Assembly: GCA_022447555.1 (NCBI GenBank)
Contig: JAKVBF010000005.1
Location: 1-53,427 of the forward strand
Origin: Mariniblastus sp.
GTDB taxonomy: Bacteria; Planctomycetota; Planctomycetia; Pirellulales; Pirellulaceae
Direction: 5' to 3'
Length of the DNA: 53,427 nt
Below, piece by piece: positions 1 to 9,159 of the stretch (the stretch's first letter is position 1; every line of letters begins with the position of its first letter). A model generated the notes under the pieces. The model searched no databases. It worked only from the letters and a program-made list of their open reading frames with translations, and was not told the origin of the DNA. The translations under genes were made by a program, and so were the position numbers.

Positions 1-1007
1 GGTTGAAACCGACGTTCTAAGGCCGGGTCTTTTTCGATGTATTTTCGATACTCGTCCAGGGTGGTGGCGCCGATGCAATGAAGTTCGCCCCGAGCCAAGG
101 CTGGTTTGAGAAGGTTTGCGGCATCACTGCCCCCCTCTGCGGCCCCCGCTCCCACAACGGTGTGCAGTTCATCGATGAAAAGGATGATTTGGCCAGCCGC
201 AGTAGTTACCTCTTTGAGGACTGCTTTCAGTCGCTCTTCGAATTCTCCGCGAAATTTCGCCCCCGCAATCAAAGCGCCCATGTCTAGGGCGACAACCCTT
301 TTGTTACGCAAAGATTGGGGTACGTCATTGTGCACGATACGCAACGCTAATCCCTCAGCGATCGCTGTTTTGCCGACGCCGGGTTGCCCAATCAGAACAG
401 GGTTGTTTTTGGTGCGACGGGATAATACCTGGATGACCCGGCGTATCTCATCGTCTCGCCCAATGACGGGATCCAGTTTTCCGAGCTTGGCTTTTTCGAC
501 CAGATCGATCGCGTATTTCTCCAGCGACTGGTATTTTCCTTCGGGTTCTGGATCCGTCACTTTTGTATTTCCTCGTACTTTTACCAAGGTGTTCAGGATT
601 GCCTGTTCGTCGACCGCATTCAGATCCAACAATCGTTTGGCCGGGGAATTCGTTTTCGCTAGACCAAGCAAGAGATGTTCCGTCGAAATGTACTCATCCT
701 GCATCTGCTGTGCTGTTTGGTAAGCCTCGTCGAGTGTCTGTTGGAGTTCGCGATTGATATTGGGTGCGTTACCTCCCGAGGAACTCGGGAGCCGTTCCAG
801 CTCAGTATTCACCATCGTGTTTAGCTGGTTGAAGGGTGCGTTCATGGTGTCAAGAATGGGACGGACGATCCCATCCGATTCTGCAAGTAGCGAATGCAGC
901 AAATGCAACGGGGCAATTTCTGGGTTCCCCGCTGATGTAGCAGTCGACTGGGCTCCTGCCAAAGCGGCCTGAGATTTTGTTGTCAGTTTGTCAAATGGAA
1001 AAGACAT
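1..1007 (-). CDS. clpB: ATP-dependent disaggregase ClpB, N-terminal part (cut by window edge)
   Basis: Cytosolic AAA+ chaperone that threads aggregated proteins through its hexamer pore, working with DnaK. Only about the first 335 residues are present; the gene runs off the left edge. Seen: an N-terminal Clp repeat domain (about residues 1-150), the stretch [12 protein letters not shown] before NBD1, a Walker A motif GQPGVGKTA (near residue 207), a Walker B region ILFIDELHT, and the start of the sensor region [21 protein letters not shown] split around residue 325. The start ATG (1005-1007) gives MSFPFDKLT, typical of the family. The gene lies downstream of dnaK on the same strand, but a terminator lies between them, so it probably has its own promoter. 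The ClpB assignment over ClpC or ClpA rests on the [14 protein letters not shown] stretch and the dnaK neighbourhood. Confidence 0.95.
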   Translation of the reverse strand, partial: MSFPFDKLTTKSQAALAGAQSTATSAGNPEIAPLHLLHSLLAESDGIVRPILDTMNAPFNQLNTMVNTELERLPSSSGGNAPNINRELQQTLDEAYQTAQQMQDEYISTEHLLLGLAKTNSPAKRLLDLNAVDEQAILNTLVKVRGNTKVTDPEPEGKYQSLEKYAIDLVEKAKLGKLDPVIGRDDEIRRVIQVLSRRTKNNPVLIGQPGVGKTAIAEGLALRIVHNDVPQSLRNKRVVALDMGALIAGAKFRGEFEERLKAVLKEVTTAAGQIILFIDELHTVVGAGAAEGGSDAANLLKPALARGELHCIGATTLDEYRKYIEKDPALERRFQ

Positions 1008-1085
1008 TCAATGCTCCTTATGCTACCGGGTGTTTTCCCAAAGTGATGAATTCATAATTGACTAAGCGGAACGCACGCGGCTGAC

Positions 1086-1114
1086 GGTGTATCACTAATT
1101 TATCAGTGCTGCAA
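1086..1114 (-). promoter_or_regulatory. Possible clpB promoter with inverted-repeat spacer
   Basis: Read on the minus strand: a -35-like TTGCAG (1109-1114), a 17-base spacer (1092-1108) and a -10-like TACACC (1086-1091), about 80 bases upstream of the clpB start. The spacer is almost entirely an imperfect palindrome, CACTGATAAATTAGTG, which could bind a dimeric repressor. The hexamers are poor matches to the sigma-70 consensus, so this is tentative. Confidence 0.3.
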
Positions 1115-1293
1115 AAAATGTGCCGATTTCGCCGGTTCGTAATCGATTCTGGCGAGTCGGTATGGGCGGTTGTCGCCGGTCCGCTTGCTTCTCGTCCGGG
1201 TGCCGGATCGAATCCCCGCCACGATCCAGTTTGGGACCGCAGAGGGCTTGGCCAATCGGTTCGATCTTGTGGGAGCGATCGGGTAAGTGCCAG

Positions 1294-1327
1294 AAAAAAA
1301 CCCGGGGTGTTTGCACACCACCGGGCC
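1294..1327 (-). terminator. Rho-independent terminator of dnaK
   Basis: On the minus strand a GC-rich stem (CCCGGTGGTGT pairing with ACACCCCGGG, one bulged base) with a short loop is followed directly by seven T. It lies about 55 bases after the dnaK stop, so it most likely ends the dnaK transcript and separates it from clpB. Ends are good to about one or two bases. Confidence 0.75.
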
Positions 1328-1379
1328 GTTTCGTCTCGTTTGCGACTGACGGTCCCGCAGACCGTCGAGTCTGCTGAAA

Positions 1380-3305
1380 TCAGTCATTTTTGACTTCGAA
1401 TTCGGCATCAATCGCATCGTCTTCGGCGTTTTCTGGCGAAGACGTTTCCGGTTGGTCGCTTGCGGCATCTCCGCCTTCGGCTTCTGCGTTTTCATACATC
1501 GCTTTGCTAAATGCATGGGACGCCTGTTCGAGTTCCGCGACTGCCGACTTAATGGAGTCGACATCTTCCGTTTTGGCCGCTTCCCGGACCTTCGCAATCG
1601 CATCTTCCAGTGGCTTTTTATCGCCTTCCTGCAATTTATCGGCGTGCTCCTTCATCGTTTTTTCCAATTGGTAGCACATGTTGTCCGCTTCGTTACGGGA
1701 GTTTGCCAGCTCGAATTTTTTGCGGTCCTCTTCGGCATTCGATTCGGCATCGTTCTGCATTTTCGAAATTTCATCTTCCGATAAACCCGAAGACTCTTTG
1801 ATCTCTACATTGGCCTCTTTGCCACTGCCCATATCTTTGGCGGAGACGTTGAGAATCCCGTTTTGATCAATGTCAAATTTCACTTCGATTTGAGGAACTC
1901 CTCTAGGAGCTGCCGGCAAATCGGTGAGGTCAAATTTGCCCAGTAAACGATTATCATTCGCCATCTTGCGTTCCCCTTGGAACACTTGAATCGTGACAGC
2001 CGTTTGATTGTCGGCGGCCGTACTGAAAATCTGCTTCTTTTCTGTCGGGATCGTGGTGTTTCTCTCAACCAGTGCGGTGAGAACTCCACCCTCGGTTTCA
2101 ATACCCAGGGTCAGAGGTGTCACATCTAACAGGAGGACGTCTTTACGATCTCCCGCTAGAACCGCACCTTGAATGGCTGCTCCAATGGCGACGACCTCAT
2201 CCGGGTTGACTCCTTGGTGGGGTTCTTTGCCGAAAATCTTTTTGACCATCTCTTGGACTTTGGGAACACGCGTGGAACCACCGACGAGGACGACTTCATC
2301 AATATCGCCCGGGGATAGTTTCGCATCCTTCATTGCCTGCTCGACCGGCTTGCGGCAACGCTCAATCAAAGGATCAATGAGTTCCTCAAATTTTGCGCGG
2401 GTGATAGTCATTTGTAGGTGTTTCGGCCCGCTAGCGTCTGCCGTGATGAACGGAAGGTTGACGTCGGTTTGCGGAACGCTACTTAGCTCTTTTTTTGCTT
2501 TTTCACAAGCTTCTTGCAGGCGCTGTAGGGCCATCGTGTCATCACGAAGGTCAACGCCATTTGATTTTTTGAACTCGTCAGCAACGTAGTTGATTAGAAC
2601 GTCGTCGAAATCATCGCCACCCAGATGGGTGTCACCACTGGTACTGATCACTTCAAAGACTTTCATTCCGTCATCGTCATTTAGTTCCAGCGCAGAAACG
2701 TCAAACGTCCCGCCGCCAAGGTCAAATACGACGATTTTCTGCTCGACCTTGGATTTATCCAAGCCGTATGCCATTGCCGCCGCTGTGGGCTCGTTGATAA
2801 TTCGTGCGACTTCCAGACCGGCAATCTGACCCGCGTCCTTGGTAGCCTGACGCTGGGCATCATTGAAGTAAGCAGGTACGGTGATGACCGCCTTACTTAC
2901 CTTGTGTCCGAGGTAAGACTCGGCCGCTTCTTTAAGTTTCCGTAAAGTCTTAGCAGAGATTTCTTGAGGGGTGAACTCTTCGTCACCCACCCCAATTTGG
3001 ACGTACTCCCCTGAACCACCCATCACATTGTAGGGGACCATCTTTTCTTCCGATTCGACTTCATTGTGACGGCGTCCCATGAAGCGTTTGACCGAATAGA
3101 CGGTTCTTTCCGGGTTAGTGACTCGCTGGTTGCGAGCAGGTGCGCCAACCAAGGTCTCCCCTTTGTCGGTAAACGCAATCACGCTGGGAGTCGTACGATC
3201 TCCCTCTTGGTTGGCAATGACCGTTGGCTCATTGCCATCCATTACCGCAACGCACGAGTTGGTGGTACCGAGGTCGATACCAATGATTTTTTCGCCTTGA
3301 GCCAT
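1380..3305 (-). CDS. dnaK: Chaperone protein DnaK (Hsp70)
   Basis: Cytosolic ATP-dependent chaperone that binds exposed hydrophobic peptides and hands aggregates to ClpB. At 641 aa it is the usual full length. The ATPase domain (about 1-385) opens with [17 protein letters not shown] and carries [11 protein letters not shown] and [14 protein letters not shown]. The linker is [16 protein letters not shown], then comes the substrate-binding sandwich to about residue 510 and a helical lid with an acidic tail ending AEFEVKND. The ATG start has the strong ribosome-binding site AGGAGA seven bases upstream. grpE and dnaJ are not adjacent, unlike in many bacteria. The gene is followed by its own terminator and then clpB on the same strand. 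Confidence 0.98.
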   Translation of the reverse strand: MAQGEKIIGIDLGTTNSCVAVMDGNEPTVIANQEGDRTTPSVIAFTDKGETLVGAPARNQRVTNPERTVYSVKRFMGRRHNEVESEEKMVPYNVMGGSGEYVQIGVGDEEFTPQEISAKTLRKLKEAAESYLGHKVSKAVITVPAYFNDAQRQATKDAGQIAGLEVARIINEPTAAAMAYGLDKSKVEQKIVVFDLGGGTFDVSALELNDDDGMKVFEVISTSGDTHLGGDDFDDVLINYVADEFKKSNGVDLRDDTMALQRLQEACEKAKKELSSVPQTDVNLPFITADASGPKHLQMTITRAKFEELIDPLIERCRKPVEQAMKDAKLSPGDIDEVVLVGGSTRVPKVQEMVKKIFGKEPHQGVNPDEVVAIGAAIQGAVLAGDRKDVLLLDVTPLTLGIETEGGVLTALVERNTTIPTEKKQIFSTAADNQTAVTIQVFQGERKMANDNRLLGKFDLTDLPAAPRGVPQIEVKFDIDQNGILNVSAKDMGSGKEANVEIKESSGLSEDEISKMQNDAESNAEEDRKKFELANSRNEADNMCYQLEKTMKEHADKLQEGDKKPLEDAIAKVREAAKTEDVDSIKSAVAELEQASHAFSKAMYENAEAEGGDAASDQPETSSPENAEDDAIDAEFEVKND

Positions 3306-3626
3306 GTTGCTCTCCTATCTTTGCTTTGCAATTTCTATCTGTATTTTGATTTTGATTATTTTAGGTGGCAATTTTGCCTAACTGTTTGGCAGCAGGCAAT
3401 CATTCCAGTTCCTAACGAAGCAAAGACTGTGCCAGAACGTAGGGATGGCAGGAAAAGTAGAAAACCCACGTTTTTCGGGGGTCAAAGCGAAAGAGGCAAT
3501 CGCTCGTCCTGTTGCTGGACTACGGACTGACATTCTGTCATTAAGATGGCTGGAGGCAATTGCTCGCTAAATGGATGGCCAGAGACTAGTATGCTTCCGC
3601 AATCCAACGATTTATCGGCCAGTGGG
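3306..3626. other. Intergenic region upstream of dnaK
   Basis: AT-rich leader of dnaK next to the gene, then about 200 bases after the FHA gene without supported coding content. An imperfect inverted repeat (TTAGGTGGCAA facing TTGCCTAA) lies at about 3361-3381 and could be an operator. No CIRCE element was seen and no convincing -35/-10 pair could be chosen. An ORF running into this region from the FHA gene on another frame is a shadow. Confidence 0.5.
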
Positions 3627-4034
3627 CTACTTCCTACCCTCTTCCTGACGTCGCTTGAGCCCGGCTCGATCGAGTAAAGATTGGGCGAAGAAGTTATCCA
3701 TTTGTTCGTCCTGAGGAGGGCTTCCGTAAGCTCCCAATTCGATTGGCTCATATTGAACCTCAAATTGATGCTTGGCGACCTCCAGGACAACGCCGGGATC
3801 GAGCCGCCGTCGCAAACCAACCAAGATTTTCCGGCCGTCGACCTTTATACCGTTGCGGGACCGTAAATCACGGATAAACCAGTAGCCTTCCTCGATTTCC
3901 ATCAGAGCGTGATGACCTGAGACATTGGCAAAATTAAGCACAATATCACAGCCTTCGCGCCGTCCGATCCGGAGGCGTTTCTTTAAAAGCGGAATTGGAT
4001 CTCCGCCACCAATTGGTACAAGTTCGCCGTACAT
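3627..4034 (-). CDS. FHA domain protein
   Basis: Small (135 aa) cytosolic protein made of little more than one forkhead-associated domain, a module that binds phosphothreonine peptides. Seen: RIGRREGCDIVL (residues 22-33), VSGHHAL (about 39-45), and DLRSRNGIKVDG (about 55-66), which are the three conserved FHA loops (Gly-Arg, Ser-x-x-His, Asn-Gly). A charged tail of about 35 residues follows. By family knowledge such proteins read Ser/Thr kinase output, and two Hanks-type kinases lie in this window, though none is adjacent. It is divergent from the radical SAM gene with only about 50 bases between starts, so both promoters must overlap. The partner is unknown. Confidence 0.88.
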   Translation of the reverse strand: MYGELVPIGGGDPIPLLKKRLRIGRREGCDIVLNFANVSGHHALMEIEEGYWFIRDLRSRNGIKVDGRKILVGLRRRLDPGVVLEVAKHQFEVQYEPIELGAYGSPPQDEQMDNFFAQSLLDRAGLKRRQEEGRK

Positions 4035-4084
4035 GAGTAGAGGGTATCGAAATAACGGTTATAAATAATGAAGCGACAAATGCT

Positions 4085-5116
4085 ATGTTAGTTGCATTCG
4101 CGAAAAGATACCATAATCCCTTCATTTCACTCTATTCGGTGTCCACATTGTCGTCAACTAAAGAAACTACCGGTTCTGGCCCCAGTTTTGATTGGCGTGG
4201 TCAGGATTTACGGTATTACTCATACAACTTCTACCTTAAACAGCTTTATGGCCATCGAGTCCAACGTGTGAGCCTGGACGCTGGTTTCACCTGCCCCAAC
4301 GTAGATGGGACGGTAGCTCTGGGTGGCTGCGTATTCTGTGATAACCGTAGTTTTAGCCCCAGCCGTCGAGTCCCGAAACAGGATATTACAGATCAAATCG
4401 ATGACGGGATCCGTCGCCTTAAGACGCGTTATAAATGCAACCATTTTATGGCCTATTTCCAACCGGCCACCAATACTTACGCACCGGTCGAAAAACTGCG
4501 TCCGCTTTACGAGCAGGCCATTTCGCATCCCGATGTGGTCGCTTTGGCGATAGGAACACGCCCCGATTGTGTTCCGGATGATGTGTTGGACCTATTGGAG
4601 GAGTTCGCTGGCAAAACGCATCTGACCGTCGAGTACGGAATGCAAACCATGCATGACCGCTCGTTGGACTGGATGAACCGGGGCCACCATCACGATGCGT
4701 TTTTGGATGCCATGGAACGGAGTGCAGGACGGGGGTTTGAAATTTGTGCCCACATCATGTTGGGTTTGCCGGGTGAGTCACCCACTGATATGTTGGAAAC
4801 GGCCCGTGAAACGGCGCGGGTTGGAGTTGATGCTGTCAAAATTCACAATTTGTATGTTGTTGAAAATACGCCTCTTGCCGACCAAGTTCGCAACGGCGAA
4901 GTTGAATTAATGGGGCGCGATGATTACGTCACAACGTTAATAGACTTCCTGGAACTTTTGCCACCATCGGTGGTGGTTGAGCGAATCAGTGGCGAGGCCC
5001 CAGGAGATTATTTCGTGGGCCCGGATTGGTGTCTCGACAAGCCGGGGATCTTGTCCGCTGTCAAAAATGAATTTGAGCGCAGAAATACATGGCAAGGAGC
5101 TCGGTACAACGGCTGA
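4085..5116 (+). CDS. TIGR01212-family radical SAM protein (YhcC-like)
   Basis: Cytosolic radical S-adenosylmethionine enzyme of the YhcC/TIGR01212 family; the physiological substrate of this family is not settled. Seen: YNFYLKQLYGHRVQRVSLDA then FTCPNVDGTVALGGCVFC, the iron-sulfur cysteine motif with the spacing of this family (C-x11-C-x2-C), about residues 67-82. Also present are TYAPVEKLRPLYEQAI, ALAIGTRPDCV and VEYGMQTMHDRSLDWMNRGH, all diagnostic blocks. At 343 aa it is slightly longer than most members; about 30 N-terminal residues have no clear counterpart, so an internal start such as the GTG near 4139 is possible. It is divergent from the FHA gene and followed by a terminator. Confidence 0.92.
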   Translation: MLVAFAKRYHNPFISLYSVSTLSSTKETTGSGPSFDWRGQDLRYYSYNFYLKQLYGHRVQRVSLDAGFTCPNVDGTVALGGCVFCDNRSFSPSRRVPKQDITDQIDDGIRRLKTRYKCNHFMAYFQPATNTYAPVEKLRPLYEQAISHPDVVALAIGTRPDCVPDDVLDLLEEFAGKTHLTVEYGMQTMHDRSLDWMNRGHHHDAFLDAMERSAGRGFEICAHIMLGLPGESPTDMLETARETARVGVDAVKIHNLYVVENTPLADQVRNGEVELMGRDDYVTTLIDFLELLPPSVVVERISGEAPGDYFVGPDWCLDKPGILSAVKNEFERRNTWQGARYNG

Positions 5117-5118
5117 GC

Positions 5119-5148
5119 GGCGGGGCTGATAGCAGCCGCCCCATTTTT
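5119..5148 (+). terminator. Terminator after the radical SAM gene
   Basis: A perfect 5-bp stem GGCTG/CAGCC with loop ATAG (5124-5137) is extended by further G-C pairs with two mismatches and followed by ATTTTTCTT. It lies directly after the stop codon, so it fits as an intrinsic terminator of the upstream gene. Confidence 0.6.
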
Positions 5149-5225
5149 CTTCAAACCGCGTGATTTTACCTGGCCGCTACCTCACACCTAACTCATGCGT
5201 TCGGTCACTTGAAACATCACGAAAC

Positions 5226-5255
5226 CAAGTATTTTTCGACAATCGAGAATACTTG
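5226..5255. repeat. Inverted repeat (8-bp arms)
   Basis: CAAGTATT (5226-5233) is perfectly complementary to AATACTTG (5248-5255), and inside it TCGA-CAA-TCGA can pair again. There is no T-tract, so it is not an obvious terminator. It could be a structural element or a protein-binding site. Confidence 0.5.
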
Positions 5256-5480
5256 ATTGCTGAGTCGGGGTGGGTTGGCCCTATCAAGAGGACTGGAAGC
5301 AACCCTGGAAATGTGAAAGGACGAATTGCGTTATGCAAAATCACGCCTCATGCTGGCGGCATCTTCTAAAGTTTTTGGTCGTCAACGTCCGAATTTAAAC
5401 TAAGTCGATTTTACGCCTTATCCGGCTTTCGCCGGGGGACGCACAGTCGAATTCAAGAGTCTGTAGAATGCCCAGACCCT

Positions 5481-5509
5481 TTGACCGTTACATATTGTTG
5501 CGATAAATT
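5481..5509 (+). promoter_or_regulatory. Promoter of tRNA-Cys
   Basis: TTGACC (5481-5486; consensus TTGACA) and TAAATT (5504-5509; consensus TATAAT) are separated by exactly 17 bases. Transcription would begin some 15 bases before the mature tRNA end, which fits a short tRNA leader. Confidence 0.6.
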
Positions 5510-5530
5510 TGTAGCAGTAACTCAAACGAT

Positions 5531-5602
5531 GGCGCTGTGGCCGAGTGGCTTAGGCACAGGTTTGCAAAACCTGGTACGCGGGTTCGATTCCCGCCGGCGC
5601 CT
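5531..5602 (+). tRNA. tRNA-Cys (GCA)
   Basis: A complete cloverleaf can be folded. The acceptor stem is GGCGCTG with CGGCGCC (one G-U pair), the anticodon arm is CAGGT-TTGCAAA-ACCTG with anticodon GCA, and the T arm is CGGGTTCGATTCCCG. The discriminator base is T, as expected for tRNA-Cys. The 3' CCA is not encoded, so it must be added after transcription. A T-rich stretch (CTCTTTTTG) and a hairpin AACCC-TTCT-GGGTT follow and probably end the transcript. Confidence 0.96.
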
Positions 5603-5764
5603 CTTTTTGCTGAACCCTTCTGGGTTATTTCGGCCTACCGGTATCACCGCTTTCTTCATGATGATTAACCCACGTTTCTTATGATCAACTGTGGGGATAA
5701 CCTGCGGATTCTATGATCTTCGCGGGTAAACAATTTGTACATTTCGTCGCTTGTGAAGGCGCTC

Positions 5765-6832
5765 TCACTTGCCGGTGATGATCAACTCTTTGTCGGTCAG
5801 TTGATAGGTTAATGGAGTGCCCTCCAAAACCTTCTGGATGATATCTTCCTCTGTAACATCCGTCATTTTAATCGTAACTTGCTGCTCCAGCGTTGGGCGA
5901 TGGCTTGCGGTAAATGTAAATCGGGTCCCGAGTTGCTGTGCCATGGTGGCCAAGATATTGCCACGGGATGCGGTTACCGAAAAGTCTTTTTTTGATTCCG
6001 TTCCGATGATCGGATTTTGCATTTCGACGACGTTTGCCGTGAGCGCCGTGACTTCCGCTATGGGCCCCTCAACAATTAATCCTCCGGAATAAGCTTTGAT
6101 CGAAAGATTTTTAAATTTACGGGCCATCGCTTTCGCCACGGGTTTAGGACGATCGGCAATCGGTATTTGTATCCGGGCCCTTGCAAAGGCTGGCGTTTCC
6201 TTAACGGTCAATACGGTTCCATCGGTAGAAATCTCCGGAGATAGTCCGAAACCTGAGAGTAATAAGGTGCATTGTTGGAGTAAATCCAATGGGGGTAAGC
6301 GATAGCTTGGCCATACATCGAGGGGGAGTAGGTCCAACCCAATCACTGAGATCTCATGCTGTTTCGCCAATTGTTCCAAAAGCAAGCGAGGCTGGCTGTA
6401 CTCGGGAATTGCAAAATTCGTGGGTCGTAGCCAAGGAACCTTTAGCTGCTTTCGACTTTTTCGAAGTTTTTCCAGGTTCTGTTCGAAGGTGAGTCGTATA
6501 CGAAGGGCTTGACCTGGGGGGGCAACATAGTAGAGGTTGTCGATTTGGCAGATTTCGAGCTCGAGTGACTCAGCGAGTGTCCATAGTAATTGTTCCCAAG
6601 TTTTTTGCCGGATGTCAAAGTTAAGTGGCGTGTTGGGATCAACCCGACGGTCGACGAAAATCGGGATACCTTGGCGGTAAGCAAGTCGGAGCAATCGATC
6701 GCGCAAGGGAACCTCCGACCATCTTACCGAGATGGCAAGTTCTTTGGCTCTGGCCAGTGATTTCCCTGACAACCAATCGACCTCTGCCGGCTCCTCAGCG
6801 GCCCATGCGAACAAAAAAACGGCGGTGGTCAT
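5765..6832 (-). CDS. Secreted protein with STN-like repeats
   Basis: About 355 aa, exported by inference. The ATG at 6832 gives a short signal peptide MTTAVFLFAWA followed by an acidic start; an ATG nine codons earlier is possible but would spoil the signal. Three regions resemble the secretin/TonB short N-terminal (STN) fold: about residues 30-95 (PLRDRLLRLAYRQGIPIFVD), about 130-205 (PRLLLEQLAKQHEISVIGLD) and the C-terminal about 285-355 (NILATMAQQLGTRFTF, ending LTDKELIITGK). Each shows the 'leucine-rich helix, short strand, V/I-D' pattern. No secretin channel domain follows. Free-standing STN-repeat proteins are common in planctomycetes and have no established function. It is divergent from the HEAT/TPR gene. 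Confidence 0.72.
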   Translation of the reverse strand: MTTAVFLFAWAAEEPAEVDWLSGKSLARAKELAISVRWSEVPLRDRLLRLAYRQGIPIFVDRRVDPNTPLNFDIRQKTWEQLLWTLAESLELEICQIDNLYYVAPPGQALRIRLTFEQNLEKLRKSRKQLKVPWLRPTNFAIPEYSQPRLLLEQLAKQHEISVIGLDLLPLDVWPSYRLPPLDLLQQCTLLLSGFGLSPEISTDGTVLTVKETPAFARARIQIPIADRPKPVAKAMARKFKNLSIKAYSGGLIVEGPIAEVTALTANVVEMQNPIIGTESKKDFSVTASRGNILATMAQQLGTRFTFTASHRPTLEQQVTIKMTDVTEEDIIQKVLEGTPLTYQLTDKELIITGK

Positions 6833-7033
6833 CAGCGTGATTATCAACTCTTCGCCCAATCGTTATATTCGTTAAGGTTTGGTCTGTACGGTCGCCGTTG
6901 CCGACAAAACTTGGTAAATCGGGTAATAAAGGTTCGGCTATTCGTTGTCCCTCGTCGGCCACCAAATTATCATGATCTTTTGACACTCACGAATCTTATC
7001 TTTCAAACATTTTGCGAGCAGGTAATTAATTAT

Positions 7034-7696
7034 ATGTCGGAATCAAAAGTCCGATATTCGAAGCTGGATAGATATTACCAGCAATTCCTGACCGACGAAG
7101 ACTCGGCACGCTTCATTCAGCAAGTTTCCCAAGTTTATATGATGGAAACACTCGAGTTTTTAGCTCGGAATGGAGGCCGTTCGACCCGTCGCGGGGCAAT
7201 TCTCGCAATCGGGTTCTTGGGTGATTTTGAGCAGAACGAAACCGTCGGGATGGCTCTAGCTGATTCGGATCGAGCGGTCCGAATGTTGGCCGACCACAAT
7301 GTCCGCCAGATCTGGATACGGCAAGGGACAAGTGGTCAACGTAGATTGATTGCCCGGTTGGAGTGGCTCAACTCGGTTGCAGAATACAGTCGTGTGATCG
7401 ATATCACTACAAAACTACTTTGCAAAAATAGCCATTTGGCGGAAGCATGGAACCAGAGAGCCATCGCACGGTGTAATCAGGGTGAGTATCACCTAGCCAT
7501 CGAGGACTGTCGCGAGACGCTCAATTATAATCGGTTTCATTTTTCGGCTGCGATGGGCATGGGGCATTGCTGCCTTCAGCTAGATGACGCGTCGGCGGCC
7601 TTGGATTGCTTTCGTTTGGCATTGACCATCAATCCAGATCTAGAAAACCTGCGCGGGCAAATACGCCATCTGGAACAAATATTAGACGGTCGCTAA
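7034..7696 (+). CDS. HEAT/TPR repeat protein
   Basis: Cytosolic by lack of a signal, about 220 aa. The ATG at 7034 (MSESKVRYSKLDRYYQQFL) is preferred over an upstream start at 6911, whose 41 extra residues look like translated leader. Residues about 30-100 (SQVYMMETLEFLARNGG, RAVRMLADHNVRQIW) resemble a HEAT-like helical pair. From about residue 110 onward there are two TPR units (LAEAWNQRAIARCNQGEYHL; FSAAMGMGHCCLQLDDASA) with the usual alanine/glycine positions. It is likely a protein-protein adaptor, partner unknown. The upstream STN gene runs the other way, so the two share an intergenic promoter region of about 200 bases. Confidence 0.75.
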   Translation: MSESKVRYSKLDRYYQQFLTDEDSARFIQQVSQVYMMETLEFLARNGGRSTRRGAILAIGFLGDFEQNETVGMALADSDRAVRMLADHNVRQIWIRQGTSGQRRLIARLEWLNSVAEYSRVIDITTKLLCKNSHLAEAWNQRAIARCNQGEYHLAIEDCRETLNYNRFHFSAAMGMGHCCLQLDDASAALDCFRLALTINPDLENLRGQIRHLEQILDGR

Positions 7697-7867
7697 AGAG
7701 ACGCCCAACAACGGATTTGAACCGCCTCAGCAGATCTCCTCAGAAGGGCCTCGTTTTCACGGGCTCCGACATAGTTTAGAGTGCAGCGAATGCCCCCTCT
7801 CCATTTTTTGTAATCGACGAGAATAGGTGGAGATAATGGGAGGATTTTCAGTGACAGGAGAGGTGTA

Positions 7868-9001
7868 GTGAGACATTTGAGGTTCTTTCTGGTTTATGTG
7901 TTTTTGGGAGGCTTTGCTGTGGGAATGATCAGCGGGCAGGAAGAGGGATCGATCGTCACGGATTTACCTGTTTTGGGAGACCGTCTCACTGATGCCCAAG
8001 TCGTCGCGTTTGCGACACTAGCTCTGGATGGAATTCCTACCGAATACCCGAACAAACCTTCCAACGTGATGGTGGGGATTGAATCAGTTCGTACGCCGAA
8101 GGAAATGCACCCGTCTTTTTACGGTTGCTTCGATTGGCATAGTAGCGTTCATGGACATTGGATGCTGGTTCGCCTGCTTAAGGAATATCCTGATTGCAGT
8201 ATCAAAGAGCAGATCATCGAGCAGTTGGCGATCAGTTTTGCCGCCAAGAATATCGCCGGTGAAGTCCGCTATTTTTCTGAAAAACAGAACAAGAGTTTCG
8301 AACGCATGTACGGTTGGGCTTGGTTTTTAAGGCTTGTCCTTGAACTGGAGCAGTGGGATGACCCGCAGGCGCAGCAGTGGCGAGACAACCTTCGGCCACT
8401 CGAAGAGATCATTGTTCAGAGAACGATCGATTACCTTCCTCTTTTAACCTTCCCGATTCGAACAGGGGTCCATCCCGACAGCGGCTTTGCTCTCGGTCAA
8501 GCGCTCGATTACGCTCGAGGGATTGGTAATCTTGATTTGGAAAAATTGATCGTGCAACGCTCGAAAGACTATTATTTGGACGACACAGAATATCCAGCGA
8601 AATATGAACCCTCTGGTCAAGACTTTTTTTCATCAGGTTTGAATGAAGCGGACCTAATGCGACGTGTTTTGCCGAAGCAGGCGTTTCAGGAATGGTTTGA
8701 TCGGTTTCTACCGGGTTTGAAAATAGGTGAGGGAGGGAATTTGGTGGTTCCGGTTGAAGTCAGCGACGTGACGGATGGCAAAATAGTACATTTGGCAGGC
8801 TTGGATCTATCAAGAGCCTGGTGCATGCAGGGGATTGCTTCTGCCTTAAAGCCCGCCGATCCTCGACGTAAGTTGCTGATTCAATCGGCCAATGAGCACG
8901 CCAACATGGGTTTTCAATATGTATTTAGCGGGAGTTACGAAGGAGAGCATTGGCTGGCAACCTTCGCAATTTATCTGATCACCCGAGTCGGTACAGAATA
9001 G
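7868..9001 (+). CDS. DUF2891 family protein, exported
   Basis: 377 aa with a GTG start preceded by GACAGGAGAGG, a good ribosome-binding site. The N-terminus MRHLRFFLVYVFLGGFAVG is a signal peptide. The body matches the DUF2891 pattern: MHPSFYGCFDWHSSVHGHWM (residues about 79-98), then YGWAWFLRLVLEL (about 142-154), YEPSGQDFFSSGLNEADLMR (about 239-258), and DLSRAWCMQGIASAL (about 317-331). The conserved His, Trp and acidic residues and the all-helical look suggest an (alpha/alpha)6 barrel like glycan-active enzymes, but no activity is established for the family. It stands alone between an HEAT/TPR gene and an FKBP gene on the same strand. Confidence 0.85.
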   Translation: MRHLRFFLVYVFLGGFAVGMISGQEEGSIVTDLPVLGDRLTDAQVVAFATLALDGIPTEYPNKPSNVMVGIESVRTPKEMHPSFYGCFDWHSSVHGHWMLVRLLKEYPDCSIKEQIIEQLAISFAAKNIAGEVRYFSEKQNKSFERMYGWAWFLRLVLELEQWDDPQAQQWRDNLRPLEEIIVQRTIDYLPLLTFPIRTGVHPDSGFALGQALDYARGIGNLDLEKLIVQRSKDYYLDDTEYPAKYEPSGQDFFSSGLNEADLMRRVLPKQAFQEWFDRFLPGLKIGEGGNLVVPVEVSDVTDGKIVHLAGLDLSRAWCMQGIASALKPADPRRKLLIQSANEHANMGFQYVFSGSYEGEHWLATFAIYLITRVGTE

Positions 9002-9159
9002 TTGGGAAAACTCCATCCTAACCCGTTTTGCCGTATTTGTCCCCATTTTAGATGCGTATAATTTGCGCTCAACGAGACGATATTTCTGCTGATTAGTTGT
9101 TAGTGATATTAATAGCTCAATACGGCCCTAAACCAGTGTTCTGACAAGGAAATTTTTCA

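Larger units (their letters stand above)
1008..1379. other. dnaK-clpB intergenic region
   Basis: No coding region is supported here. The dnaK-proximal part holds the minus-strand terminator near 1294-1327. The clpB-proximal part holds a possible promoter with an inverted repeat in its spacer (1086-1114). A classical CIRCE element (TTAGCACTC-N9-GAGTGCTAA) was looked for by eye and not seen. ORFs across this stretch are antisense or out-of-frame readings. Confidence 0.6.
5117..5530. other. Gene-free stretch before tRNA-Cys
   Basis: Holds the terminator at 5119-5148, a strong AT-rich hairpin at 5226-5255, a small hairpin CCGGC-TTTC-GCCGG at 5422-5435, and the tRNA promoter at 5481-5509. A 69-codon ORF at 5160-5369 has no coding-like features or ribosome-binding site and is not accepted as a gene. 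Confidence 0.55.

Noticed and set aside
1103-3300. Long plus- and minus-strand ORFs overlapping dnaK and its downstream region.
   Set aside because: They are antisense or shifted readings of dnaK, rich in Ser, Arg and Pro with no family motifs.
3306-3500. Search for a CIRCE element upstream of dnaK.
   Set aside because: No TTAGCACTC-N9-GAGTGCTAA or close variant was found; only a weaker unrelated inverted repeat is present.
5160-5369. A 69-codon plus-strand ORF before the tRNA.
   Set aside because: No ribosome-binding site, no family resemblance, and it spans a strong hairpin.
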